From Devosia sp. A16 (GTDB taxonomy: Bacteria; Pseudomonadota; Alphaproteobacteria; Rhizobiales; Devosiaceae), in the NCBI RefSeq assembly GCF_001402915.1, contig NZ_CP012945.1:1312001-1376000 (forward strand): 64,000 bases of DNA, written 5' to 3'. The translations under genes and the position numbers were made by a program. This document shows positions 47,385 through 56,369 of the stretch, piece by piece. How positions within the stretch are numbered: position 1 is the first letter of the stretch; every line of letters begins with the position of its first letter. The notes under the pieces were generated by a model that saw only the letters and a program-made list of their open reading frames with translations, had not been told where the DNA came from and did no database searches.

Positions 47385-47401
47385 CGCACTCTCCGTGATC
47401 G

Positions 47402-47432
47402 CCTTCTCCCCTTGTGGGAGAAAGCCTGACTG
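47402..47432 (+). repeat. short hairpin repeat, tailed class, copy 3
   Basis: CCTTCTCCCC-ttgt-GGGAGAAAG followed by CCTGACTG. In the 55-bp gap between modE and the KDPG aldolase gene. See 16667-16698. Confidence 0.8.
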
Positions 47433-47439
47433 CGAACCC

Positions 47440-48075
47440 TCAGCCCTTCAACCCCGCCGCTTCCCGCGCCAGCGTCTCGATCCGCTTCCAATCCTTGTTG
47501 GCAATCGCATCGGCCGGCATGATCCACGAGCCGCCGACGCAGATCACGTTGGGGAGCGCCAGGTATTCCTTCGCCTTGGCCATGTCGATGCCGCCGGTCG
47601 GGCAGAAGGTGATGTCGGCGAGCGGGCTGGCATAGGCCTTCAGCACCTTGACCCCGCCTAGCGCCTCGGCCGGGAAGAACTTGAGGAACGAGTAACCATG
47701 TTCCGAGGCGGTCATCGCCTCGGTCGGCGTGCCGATGCCGGGCAGCAGCGGGATCCTGTGCTCTTCGGCAGCTTCGAGCAGGCGCGGCGAGGCGCCCGGC
47801 GACACCATGAACTGACAGCCGGCATCGACGGAGTGCCCCATCTGCAGCGGCGAACGCACCGTGCCCGAGCCGACCACCGCGCCCGGCACCTTGGCCATTT
47901 CCTCGATGATCTGCAGCGCATGCGGGGTCCTGAGCGTCACTTCCAGCACCGGCAGGCCGCCGGCGACCAGCGCTTCGGCCAGTGGGCGGGCCGCCGAAAC
48001 ATCGTCCAGCACGATCACCGGAATCACCGGCGCAAGCGAAAGAGTCTGGCGAAGGGCGGCGGCGTCTTGCGGCAT
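47440..48075 (-). CDS. eda: KDPG/KHG aldolase
   Basis: 211-aa class I aldolase that splits 2-keto-3-deoxy-6-phosphogluconate into pyruvate and glyceraldehyde-3-phosphate (Entner-Doudoroff pathway). Catalytic Lys in FLKFFPAEALGG, active-site Glu in VLEVTLRT, phosphate-binding GTVRSP and PTGGIDMAKAKEYL. The start at 48075 follows GAGGA; the longer frame is not conserved-looking. No edd or other pathway gene is adjacent. Confidence 0.93.
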   Translation of the reverse strand: MPQDAAALRQTLSLAPVIPVIVLDDVSAARPLAEALVAGGLPVLEVTLRTPHALQIIEEMAKVPGAVVGSGTVRSPLQMGHSVDAGCQFMVSPGASPRLLEAAEEHRIPLLPGIGTPTEAMTASEHGYSFLKFFPAEALGGVKVLKAYASPLADITFCPTGGIDMAKAKEYLALPNVICVGGSWIMPADAIANKDWKRIETLAREAAGLKG

Positions 48076-48204
48076 GGCGATCCTCGAGGGCTGTCGTTCG
48101 GCCAGAGCGTTAGGCACTTGGCGAATGCCGATCAAGCCAAATCGCGACATTGAAATGGACGCCGATCGACCTTAAGTGTCCCACCTGTCTGGAGGGACGG
48201 TCCG

Positions 48205-49269
48205 GTGCAGCTCATCAATGCTCTCACCCCGCTGGAGGAGGCTCGCGCCATCCTCGCGGAAAGTTTCGACCTCAAGTTCACCAAGGCGGTTGAGCGTGTG
48301 ACGTCGCGCGTCTACGAGCGGGTGAAGGATCGCATCCCCGAGATCGAATGGCCCTTCTATGCGCCGCTGATCCTGCAGATCAACCGGCTGAAGAAGGAGA
48401 AGGATGCCGTCATCCTCGCCCACAACTATCAGTCCCCGCAGATCTATCACGGCGTCGCCGATATCGTCGGCGACAGCCTGCAGCTCGCCATCGAAGCCAC
48501 CACGGTCAAGCAGTCGATCATCGTGCAGTGCGGCGTGCACTTCATGGCCGAGACGTCGAAGCTCTTGAATCCCAAGAAGACCGTGCTGATCCCCGACAGC
48601 CGCGCCGGCTGCTCGCTCGCCTCTTCCATCACGCCCGAGGACGTCATCGCCATGCGCGCCCAGTATCCGGGCGTGCCGGTGATCACCTACGTCAACACCT
48701 CCGCGGCGGTGAAGGCGGTAACCGATGTCTGCTGCACCTCGTCGAACGCGGCCGACATCGTCAACGGCGTCGCCGGCGACACGGTGATCATGATCCCCGA
48801 TCAGTATCTGGCGCGCAACACTGCCAAGAAGACGCAGAAGAAGGTCATCACCTGGGCCGGCTCCTGCGAAGTGCACGAGACCTTCACCGCCGCCGACATT
48901 GCCGAACTGCGCCACGCCTATCCGACGGCCAAGATCATCGCCCACCCCGAGTGCCCGCCCGAGGTGATCGATGCGGTGGATTTCGCCGGCTCGACCGCAG
49001 CGATGATCGACTACGTCAAGACCGAGAAGCCGCCGCGCGTGGTGATGGTCACCGAATGCTCGATGTCCGACAACGTGGCCTCCGAAGCGACCGGCGTCGA
49101 TTTCCTGCGTGGCTGCAACATTTGCCCGCACATGAAGCGCATCAACCTCGAGAACGTGCTGTGGTCGCTCCACACCATGACCGAGGAGGTGACCGTGGCC
49201 GAGGAACTGCTCGAACCCGCCCGCGCCGCCGTGCAGCGGATGATCGATTTTTCCAAGAAGCGGGACTAG
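48205..49269 (+). CDS. nadA: quinolinate synthase A
   Basis: 354-aa 4Fe-4S enzyme that condenses iminoaspartate with dihydroxyacetone phosphate in NAD synthesis. Family blocks: [38 protein letters not shown]-like ([16 protein letters not shown]) and conserved cysteines in [18 protein letters not shown] and RGCNICPHM. It starts with GTG at 48205, behind GGAGGGA. Upstream of a DUF1508 gene and nadB on the same strand. Confidence 0.96.
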   Translation: MQLINALTPLEEARAILAESFDLKFTKAVERVTSRVYERVKDRIPEIEWPFYAPLILQINRLKKEKDAVILAHNYQSPQIYHGVADIVGDSLQLAIEATTVKQSIIVQCGVHFMAETSKLLNPKKTVLIPDSRAGCSLASSITPEDVIAMRAQYPGVPVITYVNTSAAVKAVTDVCCTSSNAADIVNGVAGDTVIMIPDQYLARNTAKKTQKKVITWAGSCEVHETFTAADIAELRHAYPTAKIIAHPECPPEVIDAVDFAGSTAAMIDYVKTEKPPRVVMVTECSMSDNVASEATGVDFLRGCNICPHMKRINLENVLWSLHTMTEEVTVAEELLEPARAAVQRMIDFSKKRD

Positions 49270-49437
49270 CTTCGTCGCTCATTGGGCACTTCGACCAGTC
49301 GCGCCCGTAGCTTTTCCAAGCTTAATCAAATCAACCGGCTGCGTGACTTTGAGGGTTGCGCGACTCTACCATAGCGGTAGATTCGGCGGATCGGGCCACG
49401 ACTTCCCCGGGCCCGCGAACCGAGGGGTCACAGCGTC

Positions 49438-49806
49438 GTGCCACATAGCTTCAAGATCACCGCTGCCAAGGGCGGCCAGTTCGTCGCCAAGTTCGTCTAC
49501 AACGCCGAGACCATCTTCTGGTCCGAGAACTACGCGGGCAAGGCGAGCGCCAAGAACTGCATCGAGTCGCTGAAGAAGAACGCCCCGGGCGCTTCGGTCG
49601 TCGACCTGACCAAGGAAGAGGCCGGCAAGGGCTACCGCTTCGAACTTGTTGCCTCCAAGGATGGCCAGACCTTCGTGCGTTTCGTCGCTGCCAACAACGA
49701 GACCATGGTGCGCACCGAGACCTACAAGTCGAAGTCCAGCGCCAAAAACGCCATCGAATCGCTTAAGAAGCGCGCCGCAGAAACCCCGGTGGTCGACGAG
49801 GCCTGA
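49438..49806 (+). CDS. DUF1508 (YegP-like) protein, two tandem repeats
   Basis: 122 aa consisting of two DUF1508 units of about 50 residues: SFKITAAKGGQFVAKFVYNA ... KASAKNCIESLKKNAPGA and YRFELVASKDGQTFVRFVAA ... KSSAKNAIESLKKRAAET. YegP-family proteins are small and of unknown function. Starts with GTG at 49438, with GAGGGG 12 bases upstream, a long spacing. Lies between nadA and nadB, an unusual place for this family. Confidence 0.85.
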   Translation: MPHSFKITAAKGGQFVAKFVYNAETIFWSENYAGKASAKNCIESLKKNAPGASVVDLTKEEAGKGYRFELVASKDGQTFVRFVAANNETMVRTETYKSKSSAKNAIESLKKRAAETPVVDEA

Positions 49807-49825
49807 CCCGGGCGTTTTGCCCGGG
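49807..49825 (+). promoter_or_regulatory. hairpin partly covering the nadB ribosome site
   Basis: CCCGGGC-gtttt-GCCCGGG. Its right arm (49819-49825) runs into the GGGGGAG Shine-Dalgarno of nadB. It could be a weak terminator after the DUF1508 gene, or lower nadB translation. Either is inference. Confidence 0.45.
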
Positions 49826-49833
49826 GGAGACCA

Positions 49834-51423
49834 ATGACCATCACTGACAATGTCCTCAACGCCGACGGTGCGCTCATCGTCGGCGCTGGTCTTGCCGGGC
49901 TGTTCTGTGCGCTGAAGCTGGCGCCGCGCCCGGTGACCGTCATCTCCCCCGTACCGCTCGGCAATGGTGCCTCGTCCGCCTGGGCGCAGGGCGGCGTGGC
50001 CGCCGCGGTCGGGCCCGGCGATACCTCGCACGCGCATGCCGTCGATACCGAGATCGCCGGTGCCGGCATCGTCGATGAGGACGAAGCGGAATCGGTCACT
50101 GCCGAAGCGGCGGCACGCATCGAGGATCTCGCCCGCTGGGGCACCCCGTTCGATCGCGACGAACTGGGCCATTACGTGCTGAGCAAGGAGGCCGCGCACT
50201 CGCGCAACCGCGTGGTGCGCGTCGAAGGCGACCGCGCCGGTTACGCCATCATGCAGGCGATCATTGCCGAGGTGCGCAAGACCCCTTCGATCCGCATCGT
50301 CGAGGGACTCACCGTAGTCGACCTCGCCCGCGCCGATGGCCGCATCATCGGCGTCTATGCGCGGAAACTTGGCGACCGCTATGCCGAACCGGTACTGGTC
50401 AGGGCGCGCGCCACGGTGCTGGCGGCGGGTGGCCTCGGCGGCCTCTACGCCGTGACCACCAATCCACCCGGCGTGCGCGGCCACGCCATGGGGATGGCCG
50501 CTCGCGCCGGCGCGCTGATCGCCGATCCCGAGTTCGTGCAGTTCCACCCCACCGCCATCGCCACCGGCGCCGACCCGGCGCCGCTCGCCACCGAGGCGCT
50601 GCGCGGCGAGGGAGCGATCCTCGTCAACGACCTGGGCGAGCGGTTCATGCTTGCGGTGCATCCCGACGCAGAGCTGGCGCCGCGCGACATCGTCGCCCGC
50701 GCTAACTACCGGCAGATCAAGGGCGGACGAAAGGTCTTCCTCGACACCCGCGAAGCCATCGGCGAGCGTATCCTCACTGCCTTTCCGACCGTCGCCAAAT
50801 ACTGCGCGGACTTCGGCATCGACCCGGTCACCCAGCTGATCCCGGTCACCCCGGCGGCGCATTACCACATGGGCGGCGTCAAGGTGGAAGCCAACGGCCG
50901 CACCTCGCTGCCCGGCCTCTGGGCGGCCGGCGAATGCTCGTCGACGGGCCTGCATGGCGCGAACCGCCTCGCTTCTAACTCCCTGCTCGAGGCCGTGGTC
51001 TATGGCGCCCGCATCGCCGCCGACATTTCCGGGCTCGAGCCATTGCGCAGCCCGCTTGCCCCCTTCCCCGGCATCGGTTGGGACCCGGTCGAGGGTGAGG
51101 CCGTGGAGGAGCGGCTGCGCAACCACGTGTCGGTGAAGGAGTTGCGCCGCACCATGACCGACCTGGTCGGCGTCGAGCGCAACGCCGCAGACCTCCGCAC
51201 CGCGTTGCGCCGCATCGCCGAGATCGAGGCCACGGCGCAGGGCGTCACCCGTTCGTTCCTCAACATGACCACCTCGGCGACGTTGGTGGCCGCCGGCGCC
51301 CTCAAGCGCGAGGAAAGTCGTGGCGGTCATTTCCGCACCGATTTCCCCGAGCCCCGGCCCGAGTGGGAGCACCATACCGAGATGACGCTGGACGACGCAC
51401 TCGCCATCCGCGCCGGAGCCTGA
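49834..51423 (+). CDS. nadB: L-aspartate oxidase
   Basis: 529-aa flavoprotein that oxidises aspartate to iminoaspartate, the substrate of NadA. FAD site LIVGAGLAGLFCALKLA, then SSAWAQGGVAAAVGPGD, HSRNRVVRVEGDRAGY, and the later PAAHYHMGGVKVEANGRTS and LWAAGECSSTGLHGANRLASNSLLE. Full length. The third gene of the pathway, nadC, usually the next gene, is not here; a ParDE-type pair follows instead. Confidence 0.96.
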   Translation: MTITDNVLNADGALIVGAGLAGLFCALKLAPRPVTVISPVPLGNGASSAWAQGGVAAAVGPGDTSHAHAVDTEIAGAGIVDEDEAESVTAEAAARIEDLARWGTPFDRDELGHYVLSKEAAHSRNRVVRVEGDRAGYAIMQAIIAEVRKTPSIRIVEGLTVVDLARADGRIIGVYARKLGDRYAEPVLVRARATVLAAGGLGGLYAVTTNPPGVRGHAMGMAARAGALIADPEFVQFHPTAIATGADPAPLATEALRGEGAILVNDLGERFMLAVHPDAELAPRDIVARANYRQIKGGRKVFLDTREAIGERILTAFPTVAKYCADFGIDPVTQLIPVTPAAHYHMGGVKVEANGRTSLPGLWAAGECSSTGLHGANRLASNSLLEAVVYGARIAADISGLEPLRSPLAPFPGIGWDPVEGEAVEERLRNHVSVKELRRTMTDLVGVERNAADLRTALRRIAEIEATAQGVTRSFLNMTTSATLVAAGALKREESRGGHFRTDFPEPRPEWEHHTEMTLDDALAIRAGA

Positions 51424-51431
51424 TGGTCAGC

Positions 51432-51450
51432 ACTATCATAAAATGATAGT
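51432..51450. promoter_or_regulatory. candidate ParD operator
   Basis: Perfect inverted repeat ACTATCAT-aaa-ATGATAGT, the most AT-rich spot nearby, 22 bp before the antitoxin start. Position and symmetry fit an autoregulatory ribbon-helix-helix site. Confidence 0.7.
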
Positions 51451-51472
51451 CTGCTGCCAAAGGAGACTTTCC

Positions 51473-51739
51473 ATGCCATCCAGCTACACCCTCGGTGAAC
51501 ACTACGAGAAGTTCGTCCGCGAGCTCGTCGAGAGCGGGCGGTACAACAGCGCCAGCGAAGTGCTGCGCGATGGGCTGCGGCTGCTTGAGGACGCCGAGGT
51601 CTTGCGAAGGGTGCGGACGGAAGAACTCAAGCAGTTGATCCAGGAGGGACTGGCCAGCGGCGATGCGGGGCCACTCGACATGGAGGAAATCATCGCGGAA
51701 GCGAAGCGGCGGAAGGCGAACCGCCAAGATGCCGCTTGA
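51473..51739 (+). CDS. parD: ParD-type antitoxin
   Basis: 88-aa antitoxin. N-terminal ribbon-helix-helix: SSYTLGEHYEKFVRELVESGRYNSASEVLRDGLRLLED (quoted by its ends), a hallmark of ParD. A charged C-terminal helix (EEIIAEAKRRKANRQDAA) should wrap the toxin. The start at 51473 follows AAAGGAG; an upstream in-frame ATG at 51443 lies inside the operator. The parE start overlaps its end by 11 bp. Confidence 0.92.
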   Translation: MPSSYTLGEHYEKFVRELVESGRYNSASEVLRDGLRLLEDAEVLRRVRTEELKQLIQEGLASGDAGPLDMEEIIAEAKRRKANRQDAA

Positions 51740-52025
51740 AGTCCGTCACACTAATGCTGCACGCCGCGACCTGAGAAGCATCTGGGCCTTCATAGCAACC
51801 GACAACCCGAGCGGCGCGGACGGCCAGATGCGCCGTATCGCGGAGTCGATCTGGCATCTCGCCAATACGCCGCAGATGGGACGCGCGCGAGACGACCTCG
51901 CACCAAAGCTGCGGAGCTTTCCCGTCGGTCGCTATCTCGTGTTCTTCGATTTCGACGCGACCACGCTGCGAGTGGTGCGCGTTATTTATTCTGCTCGCCG
52001 CATTTCATCCGAGATGTTCGACTGA
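51729..52025 (+). CDS. parE: ParE/RelE-superfamily toxin
   Basis: 98-aa toxin: VRHTNAARRDLRSIWAFIATDNP at the N-terminus, then RRIAESIWHLANTPQMGRARDD, and the C-terminal strand RSFPVGRYLVFFDFD and VVRVIYSARRI. ParE toxins act on DNA gyrase, and related RelE members on mRNA. Overlaps parD by 11 bp for coupled translation. Ends in FD without extension. Confidence 0.93.
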   Translation: MPLEVRHTNAARRDLRSIWAFIATDNPSGADGQMRRIAESIWHLANTPQMGRARDDLAPKLRSFPVGRYLVFFDFDATTLRVVRVIYSARRISSEMFD

Positions 52026-52042
52026 CCTGACCTGCCGAACCC

Positions 52043-53035
52043 TCAGCCATTCAGCACCGCATCCACTTCGCCGCGGGTCGGCGGGTGGCAGCCGACGAAC
52101 CGGCAGTTGAGACCCGCGGCCACCGCCCCGAAACGCAGCATGGTCGCCAGCGCCGCGTCGCCCATGGCGCCGAGCTTGCCGGGCTTCAGGTTGCCCTGCT
52201 CGTCGAGCAGCGTCAGCACCGCCGCCATCAGCGTGTCGCCGGCGCCCACCGTGTCGCCGAACGGCACGGCGGGGTAAACCTCCTGCCGGGCCGCACCTGA
52301 TCGGGTGAAGGCGCGGCTGCCCTCCTCGCCGAAGGTGACGATCACCAGCTCGCAATTGGGCCGGCCGAGGAAATCGGCGGTGTACTTTGCCACCAGCGCC
52401 TCGACCTCGGCCGATGTCAGCTCGGTCGCCCGCACCGCGCGGTTCTGCTCCAGCGCCGCGAGATCCTCGATCGACACCTTCACCAGGTTGACGATGTCGA
52501 GAAAGCTCGAGAGTCGCGCCTTGTAGCCGGCAAAGTCCGGCACCAGCGACGGGCGGACATTGGGGTCCATCGTCAGCGTCGCGCCTCGCCGCGCTGCTTC
52601 CTGGGCGACATCCAGCCAGATTGCCGCGTCCTCCGGCTCGATCGGGCAGAAGCCGCCGACCTGGAACGCCTCGAGCCGCTGCGGCAGCGCCGCGATCAGC
52701 CCCTCGCGGGTGAAGGCGCGGTCGGCGTTGCGGTAGAAACCATATTGCGCGCTCTTCTTGGCGTCGAACGTCACCACCGCCAGCGTGGTGTAAGCGTCTA
52801 CCCGTTCGGCCAGCAGCGGTTTCACCCCGGCTTCCGCCAGCGGCGCCAAGAGGTAGGTGCCGAGCCCGTCGGTGCTGATTGGGCACAGGAAGCCGGTATC
52901 GTTGCCGAGCTTCGAAAGCGCGATGGCGCAGTTATAGGGCGAGCCGCCCTGGTGCGCCACGAGGCGGATGACGCCATCGGCCCCGACCGGTTCCGAGATC
53001 AGGTCGATCAGGCTTTCGCCACCCACTACGAACAT
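52043..53035 (-). CDS. PfkB-family carbohydrate kinase
   Basis: 330-aa ribokinase-fold sugar kinase. N-terminal GGESLIDLISEPVG, substrate region GGSPYNCAIALSKLGNDTGF and C-terminal catalytic DTVGAGDTLMAAVLTLLDE with anion hole and base Asp. Fructokinase and 2-keto-3-deoxygluconate kinase both belong here. Its neighbours, a sugar ABC transporter and an AraC regulator, indicate a role in phosphorylating the imported sugar, identity unknown. Convergent with parE. Confidence 0.9.
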   Translation of the reverse strand: MFVVGGESLIDLISEPVGADGVIRLVAHQGGSPYNCAIALSKLGNDTGFLCPISTDGLGTYLLAPLAEAGVKPLLAERVDAYTTLAVVTFDAKKSAQYGFYRNADRAFTREGLIAALPQRLEAFQVGGFCPIEPEDAAIWLDVAQEAARRGATLTMDPNVRPSLVPDFAGYKARLSSFLDIVNLVKVSIEDLAALEQNRAVRATELTSAEVEALVAKYTADFLGRPNCELVIVTFGEEGSRAFTRSGAARQEVYPAVPFGDTVGAGDTLMAAVLTLLDEQGNLKPGKLGAMGDAALATMLRFGAVAAGLNCRFVGCHPPTRGEVDAVLNG

Positions 53036-53095
53036 TGCGCATTCCCTCGCCAGAACCGCTGCATCGTTACAATGCCGATGCGCGAAAGTTCAAGC

Positions 53096-54037
53096 TCAGG
53101 ACGCGAGCGCGCCGGGGATGAAGGCATCGCGCCGGAAATCCGATGGAGACATGCCGGCGATCTTGCGGAACGACTTGTTGAAGGCACTGAGCGAACCGAA
53201 GCCGGATTCCATGGCGACGCGCAGCACATTGGCGTCGTCGCGCAGGAGCAGCGCCTGCGCGTAGCTCAGGCGCAACAGGCTCACATACTCGTTGAGCGTC
53301 ATCCCGGTGGAGCGCTTGAAGATGCTCATCGCGTATTTGGGGTGGAGGTTGGCCGCTTGCGCGATATCGACCGAGTCGATCTCGTGCAGGAAGTTCTCCG
53401 CGATGTAGTCGCACATCTTGCCGACATTGCGCGACGACTGCACTTCGGCGGTTTCCACCGCATGGCCCGGCGCCTTGCTGTTGCCCACCAGCTCGTAAGG
53501 CTCGAACCGCACCCGCTCCAGCCTGAGCAACAACTCGTCCACGGCATGCTGCGCCTTCACCGCGTCGCCCGAGCGGGCATAGCGATTCCACCGCGCAAAA
53601 TTGTGGGCGTCGGAATCGTCGGGCGTACAGCTCAGCAGCGTCGTCCCCTGCATCAGTCGATGCGGCACATCCTCGGGCAGTCTGAGGCGGAAGAAATGCA
53701 TCAGCGGCAGGTGCGCGCCGGCGTAGATCGCGTCATCGGAGAGGTCGTACATCTGGTGCGGCAGGCCGCCCCAGAACAGCACCATCTGCCCGGCAGTCAG
53801 CGTCAGCTCGTGGGTGTGCATGCGGTAGTGCACGGTTCCCGAGACGATGAAGTTGACCTCGACCTGCGCGTGCCAGTGCGGCTTCAGCATCACCAGCGGA
53901 TGGTTGTGAAAGGTCGAGAGGATCGTCGGGTGGGCTTCGACGCTGCTTGCATTGGGCTGATACACCGGCCGCTGCTGGACCTTACTTTCCGCCAAGTCGA
54001 GTTTCCCTTTGTCGCGGACATACCCCTTTGGTCGCAT
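53096..54037 (-). CDS. AraC-family regulator of the sugar locus
   Basis: 313 aa. N-terminal cupin-like ligand domain (LVMLKPHWHAQVEVNFIVSG, LTLTAGQMVLFWGGLPHQ) and a C-terminal double helix-turn-helix: VDIAQAANLHPKYAMSIFKRSTG and RVAMESGFGSLSAFNKSFRK. Divergent from the binding-protein gene across only 52 bp, so a shared regulatory region is expected. Kinase gene downstream on its own strand. Probably activates the transport genes in response to the sugar (inference). Confidence 0.92.
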   Translation of the reverse strand: MRPKGYVRDKGKLDLAESKVQQRPVYQPNASSVEAHPTILSTFHNHPLVMLKPHWHAQVEVNFIVSGTVHYRMHTHELTLTAGQMVLFWGGLPHQMYDLSDDAIYAGAHLPLMHFFRLRLPEDVPHRLMQGTTLLSCTPDDSDAHNFARWNRYARSGDAVKAQHAVDELLLRLERVRFEPYELVGNSKAPGHAVETAEVQSSRNVGKMCDYIAENFLHEIDSVDIAQAANLHPKYAMSIFKRSTGMTLNEYVSLLRLSYAQALLLRDDANVLRVAMESGFGSLSAFNKSFRKIAGMSPSDFRRDAFIPGALAS

Positions 54038-54089
54038 ATTCTAACCACGCTTGCCCAAGGTGAGCCAAATGAAAACGGGAGGAATATTT

Positions 54090-55370
54090 ATGACCACCAC
54101 CGCATTGCGTTGGCGCCATGCGCTCGCCATGGCCGCGGCCGCCGGCGTCTCCATGCTCACCATGACCGCGGCCATGGCCGTCGATGTGACGGTCTGGGCC
54201 TGGGATACCAATTTCAACGGCGCTGCCATGAAGGAAGCCGCGTCCCGCTATGCCCCGTCGCATCCGGATGTGAACATCAAGGTCGACGACAGCATGCAGC
54301 AGGAGGATATCCGCCAGAAACTGCAGACCCAGCTGCTCGCCGGCGACACGACCGGCCTGCCCGATATCGTGCTGATCCAGGACGACGTGGCGCAGAAATA
54401 CCTGCAGTCGTTCCCGGGCGCCTTCGTGCCGCTCTCCGACTCGATCGATATGAGCGCCTTCGCGCCCTACAAGGTCGCGGCCGCCACTCATGACGGCAAG
54501 TCCTACTCACTGCCCTTCGACTCCGGCGTCACGGGCCTGTTCTACCGTGCCGACTACCTCAAGGACGCCGGCTACGAGGCCGACGCTCTCAAGGATCTGA
54601 CCTGGGACAAGTTCATCCAGATCGGCAAGGACGTGAAGGCCAAGACCGGCCATAACCTCATTGCCCTCGACCTCAACGGCAGCGGCCTCATCCGCATCAT
54701 GATGCAGTCGGCCGGCGCCTGGTATTTCAACCCTGACGGCAGCCTCAACATCCTCGACAACAAGCCGCTGAAGGCCGCGCTCGAGACCTATGCCAAGATC
54801 TGGCAGGCCGATATCGTCAAGCCCGCTTCCGGCTGGACCGAGTTCACCGGCGCCTTCACCTCGGGTGAAACCGCCGTCGCGCTCAACGGCGTGTGGATGA
54901 CCGGCACCATCAAGTCGCAGCCCGACCAGGCCGGCAAGTGGGGCGTCGCGCCCATTCCGAAGCTCGAAGGCGTCGAAGGCGCCACCGGCTACTCCAACGA
55001 AGGCGGCTCGAGCTGGTACGTGCTGTCGTCGGGTGCCGGCAAGGATGCCGCCGTCGACTTCCTCAAGTCCATCTGGGCGACCGATGTCGACTTCTACCAG
55101 AAGATCCTGATCGGCCAGGGCGCCTTCAGCACCTGGCTCCCGGCCTCGGCGGGCGATGCCTACAAGGCCTCCGACGACTTCTTCGGCGGCCAGCCCGTCT
55201 GGGCGAACTTCTCCGAGTGGCAGGCCAAGATCCCCAGCATCGACTACGGCATCTACACCGCCGAAGTCGACTCGGCAGTCGTAGCTCAGCTCCCGACCAT
55301 CACCCAGGGCGGCAGCGTCGACGATGCGCTGAAGGCCATCAACGACCAGGCCAGCCAGCAGATGCAATAA
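54090..55370 (+). CDS. carbohydrate ABC transporter substrate-binding protein
   Basis: 426 aa, family 1 extracellular binding protein. Signal peptide MTTTALRWRHALAMAAAAGV ending AAMAV before DVTVWAWD. Family features: NIKVDDSMQQEDIRQKLQT, the SALNG-like region ETAVALNGVWMTG, and GSSWYVLSSGAGKDAAVDFL. The start at 54090 has GGGAGGA six bases upstream. First gene of an operon with two permeases and the fusion enzyme; a hairpin at 55378-55406 follows it. No ATPase gene is in the locus. Confidence 0.93.
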   Translation: MTTTALRWRHALAMAAAAGVSMLTMTAAMAVDVTVWAWDTNFNGAAMKEAASRYAPSHPDVNIKVDDSMQQEDIRQKLQTQLLAGDTTGLPDIVLIQDDVAQKYLQSFPGAFVPLSDSIDMSAFAPYKVAAATHDGKSYSLPFDSGVTGLFYRADYLKDAGYEADALKDLTWDKFIQIGKDVKAKTGHNLIALDLNGSGLIRIMMQSAGAWYFNPDGSLNILDNKPLKAALETYAKIWQADIVKPASGWTEFTGAFTSGETAVALNGVWMTGTIKSQPDQAGKWGVAPIPKLEGVEGATGYSNEGGSSWYVLSSGAGKDAAVDFLKSIWATDVDFYQKILIGQGAFSTWLPASAGDAYKASDDFFGGQPVWANFSEWQAKIPSIDYGIYTAEVDSAVVAQLPTITQGGSVDDALKAINDQASQQMQ

Positions 55371-55377
55371 CGGCTCC

Positions 55378-55406
55378 GGAGGCGGGGCCGCGTGGCACCC
55401 GCCTCC
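55378..55406 (+). terminator. intercistronic hairpin after the binding-protein gene
   Basis: GGAGGCGG (55378-55385) and CCGCCTCC (55399-55406), eight perfect pairs, in the 114-bp gap before the first permease. No T run. This is typical of the stabilising or attenuating stem that raises binding-protein mRNA over permease mRNA in ABC operons. Confidence 0.65.
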
Positions 55407-55484
55407 TCCTCGCATTGGCGGTCGCCCTCCATTGCCGGAGTGCGGCCGGCAGCTGTTGTGAAGTCGCCTGTCGGGGGAGTTGGC

Positions 55485-56369
55485 ATGGCAAACGCAAGAC
55501 TTGGCCGAACCGAGCAGATCACCGGCTGGACGTTCATCGCGCCCGCCTTGGTGCTGCTCGGCATCTTCATGCTCTATCCGATTTTCTGGTCGCTCTGGAT
55601 GAGCTTCCAGGTCGGCAAGGGGATGAACTTCAGTTTCGGCGGCTTCGCCAATATCGTACGCCTGACCAAGGACCCGGTCTTCATTCGTGCGCTGGTCAAC
55701 ACGCTGACGTTCCTGGTCGTGCAGGTGCCGATCATGATCCTGTTGGCGCTGCTGGCCGCAGTGGCGCTGAACGACCCCAAGCTGCGCTTCCGCGGCTTTT
55801 TCCGCACCGCAATCTTCCTGCCCTGCGTGACCTCGCTGATCGCCTACTCGACCCTGTTCAAGTCGATGTTCGCCACCGACGGGATCGTCAACAAGATGCT
55901 GATGGCGATCTGGATCATCCAGGAGCCGATCCACTGGCTGCAGGATCCGTTCTGGGCCAAGGTCCTGATCATCATCGCCATTACCTGGCGCTGGACCGGC
56001 TACAATATGGTGTTCTACCTGGCGGCACTGCAGAACGTCGACCGCTCGATCTACGAGGCGGCCCGCATCGACGGCGCCTCGGGCTGGGATCAGTTCTGGC
56101 AGATCACCGTGCCGATGCTGAAGCCGGTGATCCTGTTCACCACCATCGTTTCGACCATCGGCACGCTGCAGCTGTTCGACGAAGTCAACAACATCACCCA
56201 GGGCGGCCCGTCGGATTCGACGCTGACCCTGTCGCTCTACATCTACAACCTGACCTTCAAATTCATGCCCAGCTTCGGCTATTCGGCCACCGTATCCTGG
56301 GTCATCGTACTGCTCGTCGCCGTGCTGAGCTTCGCGCAGTTCGCCATCGCACGGGATCGCAGCAAATGA
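55485..56369 (+). CDS. carbohydrate ABC transporter permease 1
   Basis: 294-aa MalF/UgpA-type permease with six hydrophobic segments (ITGWTFIAPALVLLGIFML, VVQVPIMILLALLAAVAL, WVIVLLVAVLSFAQFAIA and others). The EAA loop is EAARIDGASGWDQFWQITVPMLKP. Start ATG 55485; the frame upstream is in the spacer. Its stop overlaps the next start (ATGA at 56366), so the two permeases are coupled. Confidence 0.93.
   Translation: MANARLGRTEQITGWTFIAPALVLLGIFMLYPIFWSLWMSFQVGKGMNFSFGGFANIVRLTKDPVFIRALVNTLTFLVVQVPIMILLALLAAVALNDPKLRFRGFFRTAIFLPCVTSLIAYSTLFKSMFATDGIVNKMLMAIWIIQEPIHWLQDPFWAKVLIIIAITWRWTGYNMVFYLAALQNVDRSIYEAARIDGASGWDQFWQITVPMLKPVILFTTIVSTIGTLQLFDEVNNITQGGPSDSTLTLSLYIYNLTFKFMPSFGYSATVSWVIVLLVAVLSFAQFAIARDRSK

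Noticed and set aside
54893-56365. N-terminal extension of permease 2 making a 781-residue protein
   Set aside because: The first ~490 codons overlap the binding protein and permease 1 in another frame. The true start at 56366 overlaps the permease 1 stop and begins a normal MalG-type protein.
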